DNA of 64,000 bases from Georgenia sp. M64 (GCF_038049925.1 NZ_CP145809.1:3258599-3322598); one strand, 5' to 3'. Counted from the stretch's first letter, positions 43,425-52,568 are shown. Program-made: numbers and translations. Notes: a model not told the origin generated them from the sequence alone.

Positions 43425-44573
43425 TCAGTACCAGTTGACCGCCTGCGAGTGGGACCAGGCCGCGCACGGGGTGCCGTACCGGCCGCCGATGTAGTTCAGG
43501 CCCCACGTGATCTGGGTGGCGGGGTTGGTGAGGTAGTCCGCACCGACAGTGGCCATCTTCGAGGCGGGCAGCGACTGGGGGATGCCGTAGGCGCCGGAGC
43601 TGGGGTTCTTCGCCAGCGGGTTCCAGTTGGACTCCTTGGTCCACAGCGCGTCGAGGCAGCTGAACTGGTCGGCGCCCCAGCCCCGGGCGGCGGCGAGCTC
43701 GCGACCGAGCGCGCGCGGGTCGCCGGAGTAGGTCGCCGCGGCGGGCGCAGGAGCGGAGCTGGCCGCGGCGGCGGGCGCCGGGGCCGGCTCGGGCTCGGGC
43801 TCGGGTGCCTTGGTGCCCACGCGCACGACCTCGTCGACCTTGACCGACGCAATGACGGAGGCGAGCAGCGTGCGGGAGAGCTCCTCGTCGCCGGCGCGGA
43901 GGATCTCGAAGGTGGACGTCGTGACGCCGTCGACGCCCTCGGTCTCGACCTCGCGCTCGCCCTCGGGCAGCGACGGGTCGTCCTTCTCCACGGTGGTGAA
44001 CGGCTCGACCGTCTCCTCGGTGACCGTCTCGCTGGTGACCCGGGTGATCTCGACGGTCTCCCCGGCCGGCACCGCGCCGGAGATTGGGGCGGACACACGG
44101 TCGTCGGCGCCGAGGACGATGCCGGCCTCGGCGAGCGCCTCGGCGAGCGTGGCCGCCGTCGTGGTGATCTTCCGCTCCTCGCCGTCAACCGCCACGGTGA
44201 AGGTCCGGGCGCCGTCCGCCTCGAGCGCCAGGCGCCCTGCGACCTCGGAGCGGGAGGCGACGTCGCCGGCCCGCAGCGCCAGCGTGCCGCTCTCGGCGGC
44301 CGCCACGTCGACGGCGTCGGCGGGCTCGGCCGCGACCTGGGTGAGGGTGAAGGCTCCGGTACCGGCGACGACGACGCCCAGCACACCCGCGCGCACGGCC
44401 TTGAGGGCGGCGCCCGGCATGCGGGACGACTGACCCGCGGGCGTCACGGGCAGGGCCTCGGTGGGGTGCTCCTGCGCGGCGCGCAGCGCACGACGGGAGC
44501 CGGGGGCGGGCTCGCCGAGGACGACGGTCGAGGACTTGTGGGCGCTGGCGCGCTCCGCGGTGTGACGGGGCAA
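43425..44573 (-). CDS. G5-domain transglycosylase-like muralytic protein (RpfB paralogue)
   Basis: 382-aa exported protein with the same architecture as the neighbouring RpfB but a different catalytic end. One membrane helix (AVRAGVLGVVVAGTGAFTLTQVAA), DUF348 repeats, a G5 domain (TRVTSETVTEETVEPFTTV), a Pro/Glu/Ala linker, then a lysozyme-like SLT domain: CLDALWTKESNWNPLAKNPSSGAYGIPQSLPASKM with the catalytic Glu in KESNW and GLNYIGGRYGTPCAAWSHSQ at the end. It probably cuts peptidoglycan glycan strands at the cell surface. The start is taken as the TTG at 44573, preceded by AGGAC, and is uncertain. The 19-bp motif lies 41 nt upstream. Confidence 0.88.
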   Translation of the reverse strand: MPRHTAERASAHKSSTVVLGEPAPGSRRALRAAQEHPTEALPVTPAGQSSRMPGAALKAVRAGVLGVVVAGTGAFTLTQVAAEPADAVDVAAAESGTLALRAGDVASRSEVAGRLALEADGARTFTVAVDGEERKITTTAATLAEALAEAGIVLGADDRVSAPISGAVPAGETVEITRVTSETVTEETVEPFTTVEKDDPSLPEGEREVETEGVDGVTTSTFEILRAGDEELSRTLLASVIASVKVDEVVRVGTKAPEPEPEPAPAPAAAASSAPAPAAATYSGDPRALGRELAAARGWGADQFSCLDALWTKESNWNPLAKNPSSGAYGIPQSLPASKMATVGADYLTNPATQITWGLNYIGGRYGTPCAAWSHSQAVNWY

Positions 44574-44615
44574 GGGTGGGTCCTGTCCTGGAGGGAGAGA
44601 CGGTCCGGGGTCGAC

Positions 44616-44634
44616 CGTAACCGATTCGTTATCT
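44616..44634 (-). promoter_or_regulatory. 19-bp motif shared with rpfB (copy 2)
   Basis: Identical to 42939-42957 and located 41 nt before the start of the SLT paralogue. Flanking bases diverge at once except for two on the left, so the motif itself is what is conserved. Confidence 0.55.
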
Positions 44635-44781
44635 GGAGGGAAGCCGTCGGGTGGACACCTGTTGATGTGATCTTCTCCACACACCTGCCGGACCAAGGTC
44701 CGTGGACATGCCCCGGACGGCCGGCGCCGGGTGTGCCACACGGCGCTGACCTGCAACGACACGAGGCTCCCACCGGCTCCG

Positions 44782-44898
44782 GAGCGGACGGTCGTCCGCG
44801 ACGAGCACCCGCGAGCCTCACGGGCACCTGCGGCGGTTCCGAGCGGACGGTCGTCCGCGACGAGCACCCGCGAGCCTCACGGGCACCTGCGGCGGTTC
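44782..44898. repeat. 59-bp tandem duplication with internal hairpin
   Basis: Two copies (44782-44840 and 44841-44898) are identical except at the last positions; a third, strongly diverged start follows at about 44900. Each carries GCGGAC-GGTC-GTCCGC, a 6-bp stem with a tetraloop. It lies in the 368-nt gap between the tatD stop and the SLT-paralogue start; no gene was recognised in that gap. Confidence 0.93.
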
Positions 44899-44941
44899 GG
44901 CGCGGACCGTCCTCGATGAACGCCGCCGCCGTCCCGCCGAT

Positions 44942-45877
44942 CTACCAGGTGCCGTACACGGCGTCGGTGTTGGCGGTGAGCACCCGGCAGGTCTCGCCGA
45001 CCGCGAGCCCGAGCTGGTCCGCGATCGCCCGCACGGTGATCGGCATGACGTACGGGGCGTTGGGCCGCCCCCGGTACGGGGTGGGCGTGAGGTAGGGCGC
45101 GTCCGTCTCGACGAGCACGAGCGAGGGCGGCAGTGCCCGGAGGGCCTCGCGCAGCGAGTCGTTGGCCTTGTGCGTGACCGGGCCGGCGAAGGAGGCGTAC
45201 CAGCCGTGCTCGGCGAGCACGGCTGCGAGCTCGGCGTCGCCGGAGAAGCAGTGGAAGACCGTGCGTTCGGGCGCACCGTCGGCGAGCAGCGTGGCCACGA
45301 CGTCGGCGTGCGCGTCGCGGTCGTGGATCTGCAGCGGCTTGCCGAGCTCCTTGGCCAGGGCGATGTGGTCGCGGAAGGCGCGCAGCTGGTGGGCTCGCCC
45401 CTCCTCACCGGTGCGGAAGTGGTCCAGCCCGGACTCCCCCACCGCCACGACGCGCTCGTCCCGCGCCAGCTCTGCCACGCGGGCGAACGCCTCTGAGAAC
45501 GACAGGGCGTGGTGCTCGCGGACCGCCGGGTCCAGGCCGTCCGGGGCGATCTCGCGCACCCCGGCGTGCAGCGGCGCCTCGTTGGGGTGGATGGCCAGCG
45601 CGGCGGCGATCTGCGGGTGGTCGTGGGCGAGACGGACCGAGCCGACGAGCGAGGGGACGTCGCACCCCACCGTGAGCACGCGCACCACGCCCGCCGTGGC
45701 CGCCCGCTCGAGCTGCTCGGCGGTGGTCAGCGGCGCCTCACCGGGCGGGAGGGCGACGTCGTCGTCGTCGACGGGCCTGCCGTCGTCGTCGAGGACGGGC
45801 AGGTGGGCGTGGTTGTCCACCACCGGGCCCGGCAGCGGCTCGGGCGGCTCCGGCCAGCCGCGGGACCCGCGCCCCAT
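44942..45877 (-). CDS. tatD: TatD family metal-dependent hydrolase
   Basis: 311-aa TIM-barrel hydrolase with a two-metal site; TatD proteins have DNase/exonuclease activity linked to DNA repair and, recently, to D-aminoacyl-tRNA or quality-control roles. Metal ligands are visible in VVDNHAHLPVL, the central VGESGLDHF, PLQIHDRDAH, HCFSG and VETDAPYLTP. A longer acidic loop near residue 30 (DDDGRPVDDDDVALPPG) is a lineage feature. The ATG overlaps the metG stop by one base (TGATG), so the two are coupled. metG-tatD-rpfB-rsmA-ispE is the conserved order. Confidence 0.93.
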   Translation of the reverse strand: MGRGSRGWPEPPEPLPGPVVDNHAHLPVLDDDGRPVDDDDVALPPGEAPLTTAEQLERAATAGVVRVLTVGCDVPSLVGSVRLAHDHPQIAAALAIHPNEAPLHAGVREIAPDGLDPAVREHHALSFSEAFARVAELARDERVVAVGESGLDHFRTGEEGRAHQLRAFRDHIALAKELGKPLQIHDRDAHADVVATLLADGAPERTVFHCFSGDAELAAVLAEHGWYASFAGPVTHKANDSLREALRALPPSLVLVETDAPYLTPTPYRGRPNAPYVMPITVRAIADQLGLAVGETCRVLTANTDAVYGTW

Positions 45878-47676
45878 CAGCCCTGGTCGCGCAGGCGCGC
45901 GAGCTCGTCGTCGACGACGGAGTCGTCCAGCTTGGTGAACACCGGTACGGGCTTGGCCACCGGCGTCCCGGGGGTCACCGGACGCGGGCCCCACGCCGGC
46001 ACGACGTCGCGGCCGTAGCTACCGGTGATGATCGGGTACGGGTCGCCGCCGTCGAGGTCCTCGACCTCCTCGATCCGCGGCATGGGCGCGACGTCGCCGG
46101 GCCCGCCGAGGACCCGGTCGACGGCGTTGGCCGCGTGCGGCAGGAACGGCGAGAGCATGACGTTGAGGTCGGAGACGGCCTGGGCGAGGGTGTGCAGGAC
46201 GGTGGCGAGGCGCTGACGCTGCTCGGGGGCCTTGAGCTTGAAGGGCTCGGTGCGGGTGACGTAGGTGTTCGCCTCCCCCACCAGTCGCATCGCCTCGGCC
46301 AGCGCGGCACGCTGGCGGTGGGAGCCGATGGACTCACCGACCGTCGCGAAACCCGCCCGGACCGTCGCGAGCAGCTCGGCGTCGATCGGCTCGAGCTCCC
46401 CGGGCGCGGGGATCTCGCCGAAGCTCTTCGCGATCATCGCCGCGGTGCGGTTGACGAGGTTGCCCCAGCCGGCGACGAGCTCGCCGTTGGTGCGCCGGAC
46501 GAACTCGGCCCAGGTGAAGTCGCTGTCCTGGTTCTCCGGGCCGGCCGCGGAGATGAAGTAGCGCAGCGCGTCGGGCTGGTAGCGCTCGAGGACGTCGCGG
46601 ACGTAGATGACGACGCCGCGGGAGGAGGAGAACTGCTTGCCCTCCATGGTGAGGAACTCGCTGGAGACGACCTCGGTGGGCAGGTTGAGGGTGCCGTAGG
46701 AGCCCGGCGCCCCGCCGCGGTCGCCCTCGCCGTTCTGCGCGAGGAGCTCGGCGGGCCAGATCTGGGAGTGGAAGACGATGTTGTCCTTGCCCATGAAGTA
46801 GTAGGACAGCGCCTCGGGGTCGTTCCACCACCGTCGCCACAGGTCGGGGTCGCCCTGGCGGCGCGCCCACTCGATCGAGGCGGAGAGGTAGCCGATGACG
46901 GCGTCGAACCACACGTACAGCCGTTTGGTGGGCTGGTCCTCCCAGCCCGGGACGGGGATGCCCCAGTCGATGTCGCGGCTCATCGCGCGGGGGCGGATCT
47001 CCTCGAGCAGGTGCTGCGAGAACTTGATGACGTTGGGGCGCCAGGTGCCCGAGGCGGCACGGTCCTCGAGCCACTTTCCGAGCGCGCCGGCGAGCGCCGG
47101 CAGGTCGAGGAACCAGTGGTTGGTCTCGACGAACTCGGGGGTCTCACCGTTGATCTTGCTGCGCGGGTCGATGAGGTCGGTGGGGTCGAGCTGGTTCCCG
47201 CAGTTGTCGCACTGGTCCCCGCGCGCCTCGGGGTAGGCGCAGATGGGGCACGTGCCCTCGATGTAGCGGTCGGGCAGGGTGCGCCCGGTCGACGGGCTGA
47301 TCGCGGCCTGGGTGGTCTTCTCGACCATGTAGCCGTTGTCGCGCACGGTGCGGAACATCTCCTGCACGACGGCGTAGTGGTTGCGCGTCGTCGTGCGGGT
47401 GAACAGGTCGTAGCTCAGGCCCAGCGCGACGAGGTCCTCGACGATGAGGCGGTTGTTGCGGTCGGCGAGCTCCTTGGCGCTGACCCCGGCGGCGTCGGCG
47501 GCGACGAGGATCGGCGTGCCGTGCTCGTCGGTGCCCGAGACCATGAGGACGTCGTGCCCGGCCATGCGCATGTAGCGGGAGAAGACGTCGGAGGGCACGC
47601 CGAAACCGGCGACGTGGCCGATGTGGCGAGGCCCGTTGGCGTACGGCCAGGCCACGGCGGAGAGGATGCGCGTCAT
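45877..47676 (-). CDS. metG: Methionyl-tRNA synthetase
   Basis: 599-aa class I synthetase that charges initiator and elongator tRNA(Met). It has the HIGH motif in [16 protein letters not shown], a zinc knuckle with four cysteines ([20 protein letters not shown]), the KMSKS-type loop [11 protein letters not shown] and the anticodon-binding alpha bundle. The C-terminal dimerisation domain of some MetRS is absent, as usual in actinobacteria. The ATG at 47676 has no ribosome-binding site but TAGGCT ends 7 nt upstream (leaderless pattern). It is co-translated with tatD. Confidence 0.97.
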   Translation of the reverse strand: MTRILSAVAWPYANGPRHIGHVAGFGVPSDVFSRYMRMAGHDVLMVSGTDEHGTPILVAADAAGVSAKELADRNNRLIVEDLVALGLSYDLFTRTTTRNHYAVVQEMFRTVRDNGYMVEKTTQAAISPSTGRTLPDRYIEGTCPICAYPEARGDQCDNCGNQLDPTDLIDPRSKINGETPEFVETNHWFLDLPALAGALGKWLEDRAASGTWRPNVIKFSQHLLEEIRPRAMSRDIDWGIPVPGWEDQPTKRLYVWFDAVIGYLSASIEWARRQGDPDLWRRWWNDPEALSYYFMGKDNIVFHSQIWPAELLAQNGEGDRGGAPGSYGTLNLPTEVVSSEFLTMEGKQFSSSRGVVIYVRDVLERYQPDALRYFISAAGPENQDSDFTWAEFVRRTNGELVAGWGNLVNRTAAMIAKSFGEIPAPGELEPIDAELLATVRAGFATVGESIGSHRQRAALAEAMRLVGEANTYVTRTEPFKLKAPEQRQRLATVLHTLAQAVSDLNVMLSPFLPHAANAVDRVLGGPGDVAPMPRIEEVEDLDGGDPYPIITGSYGRDVVPAWGPRPVTPGTPVAKPVPVFTKLDDSVVDDELARLRDQG

Positions 47677-47683
47677 GGCGACC

Positions 47684-47689
47684 AGCCTA
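47684..47689 (-). promoter_or_regulatory. Leaderless-type -10 box of metG
   Basis: TAGGCT on the minus strand, 7 nt before the metG ATG; the same hexamer precedes rsmA. Confidence 0.5.
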
Positions 47690-47730
47690 GTTGCGGCGGG
47701 GCGGCCCACCCGCCGTGGCCCGTCCGCCCG

Positions 47731-48657
47731 TCAGAAGACCGGCTTGCCGCCGGTGACGCCCAGGACGGTCGCCGAGACGTAGCTCGCCTCCGAGGGTGAG
47801 GCGAGGAACACGAACGCCGGCGCGAGCTCCGCCGGCTGGCCGGCGCGGCCCAGCGGGGTGTCCCCGCCGAACGACTCCAGGTGCTCGCCCTCCTGCGTCG
47901 CGGGCTGCAGCGGCGTCCAGATCGGCCCCGGCGCCACGGCGTTCACCCGGATCCCGCGCTCGCCCACCTCGGCGGCGAGGTTGACCGTGAAGTTGTTGAT
48001 CGCCGCCTTCGTGGACGCGTAGTCCAGCAGCGTCTGGGAGGGCTGGTAGGCCTGGATGGAGGACACGTTGATGATGCTGGCGCCCCTGCCCAGGTGCGGC
48101 AGGACGGCCCTGGTCAGCCAGAACATGGCGTAGAGGTTGGTCTTGAAGACCCGGTCCATGTCCTCGGTGCGGAGCTCCTCGAGACCGGTCGTGCGGGCCA
48201 TCTGGAAGCCGGCGTTGTTGACGAGCACGTCGAGGCCGCCGAGCTCGGCGACGGCCCGCGCCGCGACGTCGGCGCACGTCTGCTCCTCGCGCAGGTCCCC
48301 GGGCAGGAGGACGGCGCGGCGCCCGGCCCGGCGGACCCACTCGGCCGTCTCGTCGGCGTCCTCCTGCTCCTCGGGCAGGTAGGAGATGGCGACGTCGGCA
48401 CCCTCGCGGGCGAAGGCGATGGCGACGGCACGCCCGATGCCGGAGTCACCACCGGTGATGAGGGCTCGCAGTCCGGCCAGCCGGCCGTGGCCGACGTAGG
48501 TCTCCTCGCCGTGGTCCGGCCGCGGGTTCATCGCGCCGGTCAGGCCCGGCGGCTGCTGCTCCTGGGCGGGAAAGCCGCCCTGGTCGTTCGTCAGGGCTGC
48601 CGCCCGCTCGGCGACGACGGACGTCGTGGGGTCCTGCTTCGAGGTCTTCTCGTCCAT
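47731..48657 (-). CDS. SDR family oxidoreductase (YhdF/YghA stress-type)
   Basis: 308-aa short-chain dehydrogenase of the long general-stress group (B. subtilis YhdF, YdaD; E. coli YghA), recognised by the N-terminal QDPTTSVV...PPGLTGAMNPRPDHGEETYVGHGRLAG leader before the Rossmann fold. The cofactor motif is TGGDSGIG, the structural motif NNAG and the catalytic YASTK. It likely uses NADP(H); the substrate is not known. The start ATG at 48657 has TACGTT 6 nt upstream. A GGAAC-N16-CGTT arrangement overlapping this box resembles an ECF sigma promoter, which would fit a stress gene, but this is weak evidence. Confidence 0.9.
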   Translation of the reverse strand: MDEKTSKQDPTTSVVAERAAALTNDQGGFPAQEQQPPGLTGAMNPRPDHGEETYVGHGRLAGLRALITGGDSGIGRAVAIAFAREGADVAISYLPEEQEDADETAEWVRRAGRRAVLLPGDLREEQTCADVAARAVAELGGLDVLVNNAGFQMARTTGLEELRTEDMDRVFKTNLYAMFWLTRAVLPHLGRGASIINVSSIQAYQPSQTLLDYASTKAAINNFTVNLAAEVGERGIRVNAVAPGPIWTPLQPATQEGEHLESFGGDTPLGRAGQPAELAPAFVFLASPSEASYVSATVLGVTGGKPVF

Positions 48658-48663
48658 CTGTTG

Positions 48664-48669
48664 AACGTA
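48664..48669 (-). promoter_or_regulatory. Leaderless-type -10 box of SDR gene, overlapping a possible ECF promoter
   Basis: TACGTT on the minus strand, 6 nt before the ATG. GGAAC lies 16 nt upstream of CGTT within it. Confidence 0.4.
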
Positions 48670-48878
48670 TCCCCGTGGTCGCGGTTCCTCATCCGGAGAG
48701 ACGTCGCGGACCGGTTCAGACCGGGCGGGCGCAGCACCTCCGCACCCGAACAGGCACGGTCACTCTCGTTCCTCGCAGAGCCACCGCTCCCGTTTCTGGG
48801 GCACTGTTCGTGCGTCTCGTCGCGCCCTCGCCGTCACGCCCGGGACAATGGGGTAGGTCGAGATCGAGGAGGCACCCC

Positions 48879-49457
48879 ATGTCCAGCAGCACCCGCGCCC
48901 TGATCGTCGTCGACGTCCAGCCCACGTTCTGCGAGGGCGGCGCCCTGCCGAGCCCGGGCGCGAACGCCGTCGCCGAGCGTGTGGCGCGATACGTGGAGCA
49001 GCACGGCGGCGACTACGCCGCCGTCGTCACCACGCAGGACTGGCACGTCGACCCCGGCGCACACTTCTCGGACGAGCCCGACTTCGTCGACACCTGGCCG
49101 CCGCACGGTGTGGCCGGCACCGCCGAGGCGGAGCTCCACCCGGCCCTGGCCGGGCTGGACTTCGATGCGTCCGTCAAGAAGGGCATGTACGCCGCCGCCT
49201 ACTCCGGCTTCGAGGGCGTCGACGACGAGGGCCGGTCACTGGAGGACGTCCTGCGCGGACGCGGCGTCACCGCCGTCGACGTCGTCGGCCTGGTGGAGTC
49301 GCACTGCGTCAAGGAGACGGCGCTGGACGCCCGGCGTCGGGGGCTGGAGGCACGGGTGTTCACCGATCTCACCGTGCCGGTCACGCCCGAGCTGGGGGCC
49401 CAGGCGCGCACGGTGATGGCCGCGGCCGGCGTGGAGCTCGCCGAGTCCGGCACCTGA
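48879..49457 (+). CDS. pncA: Nicotinamidase / isochorismatase-like hydrolase
   Basis: 192-aa cysteine hydrolase of the isochorismatase fold, most similar in layout to nicotinamidases that convert nicotinamide to nicotinate for NAD salvage. The catalytic triad is visible: Asp12 in IVVDVQPTFCEGG, a Lys at 100/101 in DASVKKGMYAAAYSGFEG, and Cys143 in LVESHCVKETALDARRRG. The metal ligands fall in TTQDWHVDPGAHF. The start is the ATG at 48879 with GAGGAGG 6 nt upstream. It is a single gene convergent with rsmI. Substrate assignment (nicotinamide or another amide) is likely but not proven. Confidence 0.88.
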   Translation: MSSSTRALIVVDVQPTFCEGGALPSPGANAVAERVARYVEQHGGDYAAVVTTQDWHVDPGAHFSDEPDFVDTWPPHGVAGTAEAELHPALAGLDFDASVKKGMYAAAYSGFEGVDDEGRSLEDVLRGRGVTAVDVVGLVESHCVKETALDARRRGLEARVFTDLTVPVTPELGAQARTVMAAAGVELAESGT

Positions 49458-49478
49458 CGCGGCCCGGAGCCGCCACCC

Positions 49479-50594
49479 TCAGGTGGTGCGGCGCTCCAGG
49501 GCGGCCTGGTAGAGCTCGCGGCGCCCCAGGCCGGTCTCGGCGGCGACCGTGGCCGCGGCGTCCTTGAGCCTGGCTCCGCCGTCGGCGAGGGCGACGACGC
49601 GGTCGACGTGGTCCTCGACGCTGGCGGCGACCGGTGTCGCCCCCGCGACGACGAGGGTGATCTCCCCGCGGACCCGCTCGGCGGCCCAGTCCGCGAGCGC
49701 GGCGAGCCCGCCGCGCCGGACCTCCTCGTAGGTCTTGGTCAGCTCCCGGCAGACAGCGGCGGGCCGGTCGGGGCCGAAGGCGGCGGCCATGTCCGTCAGG
49801 GTGGCGGCGAGCCGGTGCGGGGACTCGAAGAAGACCATGGTGCGCGGCTCGGACGCGAGCGCCGTCAGCGCCCGCGCCCGGTCGCCGCCCTTGCGCGGGA
49901 CGAACCCCTCGAAGCAGAAGCGGTCGGTCGCCAGCCCCGAGATCGCCAGGGCCGTGAGGACCGCCGACGGGCCGGGCAGCACACTGACGGGCACCCCGGC
50001 GTCGGTGGCCGTGCGGACGAGGCGGTACCCCGGGTCCGAGACGGACGGCATGCCCGCGTCGGAGACGACGAGGACGCGGCCGCCGTCACGGGCCACCGCG
50101 ACGAGGTCGCCCGCACGCTCGCCCTCGTTGTGCTCGTGGAAGCTCAGCACGCGTCCGGTCACGCGGACGCCGATGCGTGCCGCGAGGGCGCGGAGACGGC
50201 GGGTGTCCTCGGCGGCGACGACGTCGGCCTCGGCCAGCGCCCGGCGCAGACGTGGCGGGGCGTCGCCGGCGTCGCCGATGGGGGTGGCGGCGAGGAGGAT
50301 GACGCCGGGCGTCATGGGGCGCGCGCCGGGCTTGTCGGTGCCGTCCACGTCGGGCACGTGGTCGGCGGTGCGGTCCACGTCGGGCACGTCGTCGGCGTCG
50401 GGTACGGCGTCGGCCTCGGTGTCGGTGTCGGGTACGTCGTCGGCGTCGACCGCACCGTCCGCATCCGGTGCGCCGTCGTCCGTCTCCATATCGCGCTCGA
50501 GGCCGGGACCCAGGTGGTCGCCGGCTGCGTGCTCGACGGCTCCGTGCTCGACGGCTCCGTGCTCGACGACGTCCGGCCTCTCCTCGGTGCTCAC
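49479..50594 (-). CDS. rsmI: 16S rRNA (cytidine-2'-O-)-methyltransferase RsmI with acidic N-terminal extension
   Basis: SAM-dependent enzyme that 2'-O-methylates C1402 of 16S rRNA. The catalytic protein starts near residue 94 ([41 protein letters not shown]) and has the tetrapyrrole-methylase fold motifs [28 protein letters not shown] and FFESPHRL. Upstream, in frame, 93 residues of repetitive acidic sequence ([12 protein letters not shown], then VPDVD/VPDAD units) lead back to the GTG at 50594. If translation starts at the ATG at 50315 instead, the protein is normal length. Neither start has a clear ribosome-binding site. rsmI is divergent from pmt, the conserved arrangement. Confidence 0.9.
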   Translation of the reverse strand: MSTEERPDVVEHGAVEHGAVEHAAGDHLGPGLERDMETDDGAPDADGAVDADDVPDTDTEADAVPDADDVPDVDRTADHVPDVDGTDKPGARPMTPGVILLAATPIGDAGDAPPRLRRALAEADVVAAEDTRRLRALAARIGVRVTGRVLSFHEHNEGERAGDLVAVARDGGRVLVVSDAGMPSVSDPGYRLVRTATDAGVPVSVLPGPSAVLTALAISGLATDRFCFEGFVPRKGGDRARALTALASEPRTMVFFESPHRLAATLTDMAAAFGPDRPAAVCRELTKTYEEVRRGGLAALADWAAERVRGEITLVVAGATPVAASVEDHVDRVVALADGGARLKDAAATVAAETGLGRRELYQAALERRTT

Positions 50595-50658
50595 CGGCCC
50601 AGTCTTCCCCACGGCACGCGGACCCGCGGCTCCGGCCCCCGCGCCGGGCGCACCGACC

Positions 50659-50664
50659 TAGACT
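50659..50664 (+). promoter_or_regulatory. Leaderless-type -10 box of pmt
   Basis: TAGACT is separated by exactly 6 nt from the pmt GTG start at 50671 in the 76-nt divergent gap with rsmI. Confidence 0.55.
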
Positions 50665-50670
50665 CACCGC

Positions 50671-52521
50671 GTGACCGAGCCGGGGACCGACCACCGCGAG
50701 CCGCCGGGCGAGCCCGGCAGGTCCGAGGTCCGCCGGGTCCAGCTCAGGGACCGGCTCGCGAGGATGGCCGCGCCCGGCCCAGCCGGAGGGAACCACGCGC
50801 TCGCCACGTCACCGGACGCGCCCATCGATGCGGCGGACGACGCGGCGTCGGAGCCCGGCTCGGGGCCCGGCAGCGCCGGGTCGGCGGCGCCGCCGACCGA
50901 GGACGGGCTCCGAGTGCGCCTGGGGCTCCTCCCCCTCGCCGCCAGGCTCGATCCCGCGACGCTGCTGTGGGGGTGGGTGGGCCCGCTCGCCGTCGCCACG
51001 CTCGCCGCGGTCGTGCGCCTGGTGGGGCTGACGCACCCCGGGCGCCTCATCTTCGACGAGACCTACTACGTCAAGGAGGCCTTCTCCCTCCTCACGCTCG
51101 GCTACGAGGGCGACTGGCCCGCCGAGGACGCCAACACGCGCTTCCTCGCCGGCGACTACTCGGCGCTGTCCACCGAGGCCGACTACGTCGTCCACCCGGC
51201 GGTCGGGAAGTGGATGATCGCGCTCGGGATCCAGCTGTTCGGCGCCGACAACGGGGTGGGGTGGCGGTTCTCGGGCGCCGTCGTCGGTGCGCTCTCGGTG
51301 CTGCTCCTCGCCCGCATCGCGACGCGGATGTTCCGCTCGCCGCTGCTGGGCACCACCGCGGGTCTGCTCCTCGCCCTCGACGGCATCCACCTCACCCTGT
51401 CCCGCACCGCCCTGCTCGACGTGTTCCTCAGCTTCTGGGTGCTCGTCGGGCTGTGGTTCGTCCTGCGCGACCGCGAGTCCAGCCGCGCCGTCCTCGCCCG
51501 TCGCGTGGCCGCCGAGACCGCGTCGGGCCGCACCCTGAGCGCGTGGGGCCCTCGCGTGGGTCCGCGCTGGTGGCTCGTGGGCGCCGGCGTCGCCCTCGGC
51601 CTCGCGTGCGGGGTGAAGTGGTCGGGGATCTACGCCGTCGCGGTCCTCGGCGTGCTGGCCTTCGCCTGGGACGTCGCCGCCCGTCGCGCGGTGGGCACGC
51701 GGCTGTGGCTGGGGTCGGGGGTCTTCCGGGGCGGTCTGCCCGCGTTCGTCGCGCTCGTGCCGACGGCGGCCCTGACCTACGTCGCCGGCTGGTTCTCGTG
51801 GTTCGCCCAGCCCGACGCCTATCGCCGGCAGTGGGCGGCGGACCTGCGCGCCGCCGGCGACGTCGTCCCGCGCGGGTGGCTGCCCGACGTCGTCAACTCC
51901 TGGTGGGAGTACCACCTGGTGATGTGGCAGTTCCACAACAACCTCGACTCCGAGCACACGTACGAGGCGCACCCGGCGGGCTGGCTGCTCCAGCTGCGGC
52001 CGACGTCGATGTACTGGCCCGACCCGGCACCGCCGCCCGAGGCCTGCGGGGCCGCGCGGTGCGTCGAGGCGATCGTCGCCCTGGGCAACCCGGCGGTGTG
52101 GTGGGCCGGTGCAGCGGCGCTGCTCGTCGTCGTCTACCTCGCGGCCCGGCGGGACTGGCGGGCCTGGGCGGTCCTGGCCGGGTACGGCGCGATGTACGTG
52201 CCGTGGCTGTTCTACTCCCACCGCACGATCTTCACCTTCTACTCCGTCGCCTTCGTCCCCTACGTCGTCCTCGGCCTGGTCATGGCGCTCGGCTGGGTCA
52301 TGGGAATCGTCCGCCCGCCCGGCGCGGCGCCCGCCCGGCCCGAGGACGACGACGCGGGCGTCGTCGCCACCGGCTCGCCCTCACCGCTCGCCTGGGTCGT
52401 TCTCGCGCTCGTCGTCGGGCTCACGGTGGCGCTCTTCGTCTTCTTCTGGCCGGTGTGGACCGGCCAGACCATCGCCTACGACGCCTGGCACCTGCGCATG
52501 TGGCTGCCCCGCTGGGTGTGA
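50671..52521 (+). CDS. pmt: Protein O-mannosyltransferase (dolichyl/polyprenyl-phosphate-mannose dependent)
   Basis: 616-aa integral membrane GT39 enzyme that transfers mannose from polyprenyl-phosphomannose to Ser/Thr of exported proteins; the mycobacterial orthologue (Rv1002c) lies in the same place next to rsmI. After a disordered head of about 90 residues come ten or so helices. The first extracytoplasmic loop has the catalytic acidic pair in LIFDETYYVKEAF, and a second motif HPAVGKWMIALGIQLFG follows. GTG start without ribosome-binding site but with a TAGACT box 6 nt upstream. Ser/Thr-rich exported proteins such as that at 57845-58408 are natural candidate substrates. Confidence 0.94.
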   Translation: MTEPGTDHREPPGEPGRSEVRRVQLRDRLARMAAPGPAGGNHALATSPDAPIDAADDAASEPGSGPGSAGSAAPPTEDGLRVRLGLLPLAARLDPATLLWGWVGPLAVATLAAVVRLVGLTHPGRLIFDETYYVKEAFSLLTLGYEGDWPAEDANTRFLAGDYSALSTEADYVVHPAVGKWMIALGIQLFGADNGVGWRFSGAVVGALSVLLLARIATRMFRSPLLGTTAGLLLALDGIHLTLSRTALLDVFLSFWVLVGLWFVLRDRESSRAVLARRVAAETASGRTLSAWGPRVGPRWWLVGAGVALGLACGVKWSGIYAVAVLGVLAFAWDVAARRAVGTRLWLGSGVFRGGLPAFVALVPTAALTYVAGWFSWFAQPDAYRRQWAADLRAAGDVVPRGWLPDVVNSWWEYHLVMWQFHNNLDSEHTYEAHPAGWLLQLRPTSMYWPDPAPPPEACGAARCVEAIVALGNPAVWWAGAAALLVVVYLAARRDWRAWAVLAGYGAMYVPWLFYSHRTIFTFYSVAFVPYVVLGLVMALGWVMGIVRPPGAAPARPEDDDAGVVATGSPSPLAWVVLALVVGLTVALFVFFWPVWTGQTIAYDAWHLRMWLPRWV

Positions 52522-52568
52522 GGGCCCACAATGGGACGCCCACCCGAGCCAGCTCCCTGGAGGACCGT

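Noticed and set aside
48664-48691. ECF sigma factor promoter for the stress-type SDR as a firm call
   Set aside because: GGAAC-N16-CGTT is present, but such short motifs occur by chance, and a simpler TACGTT leaderless box explains the same position. Left as a note only.
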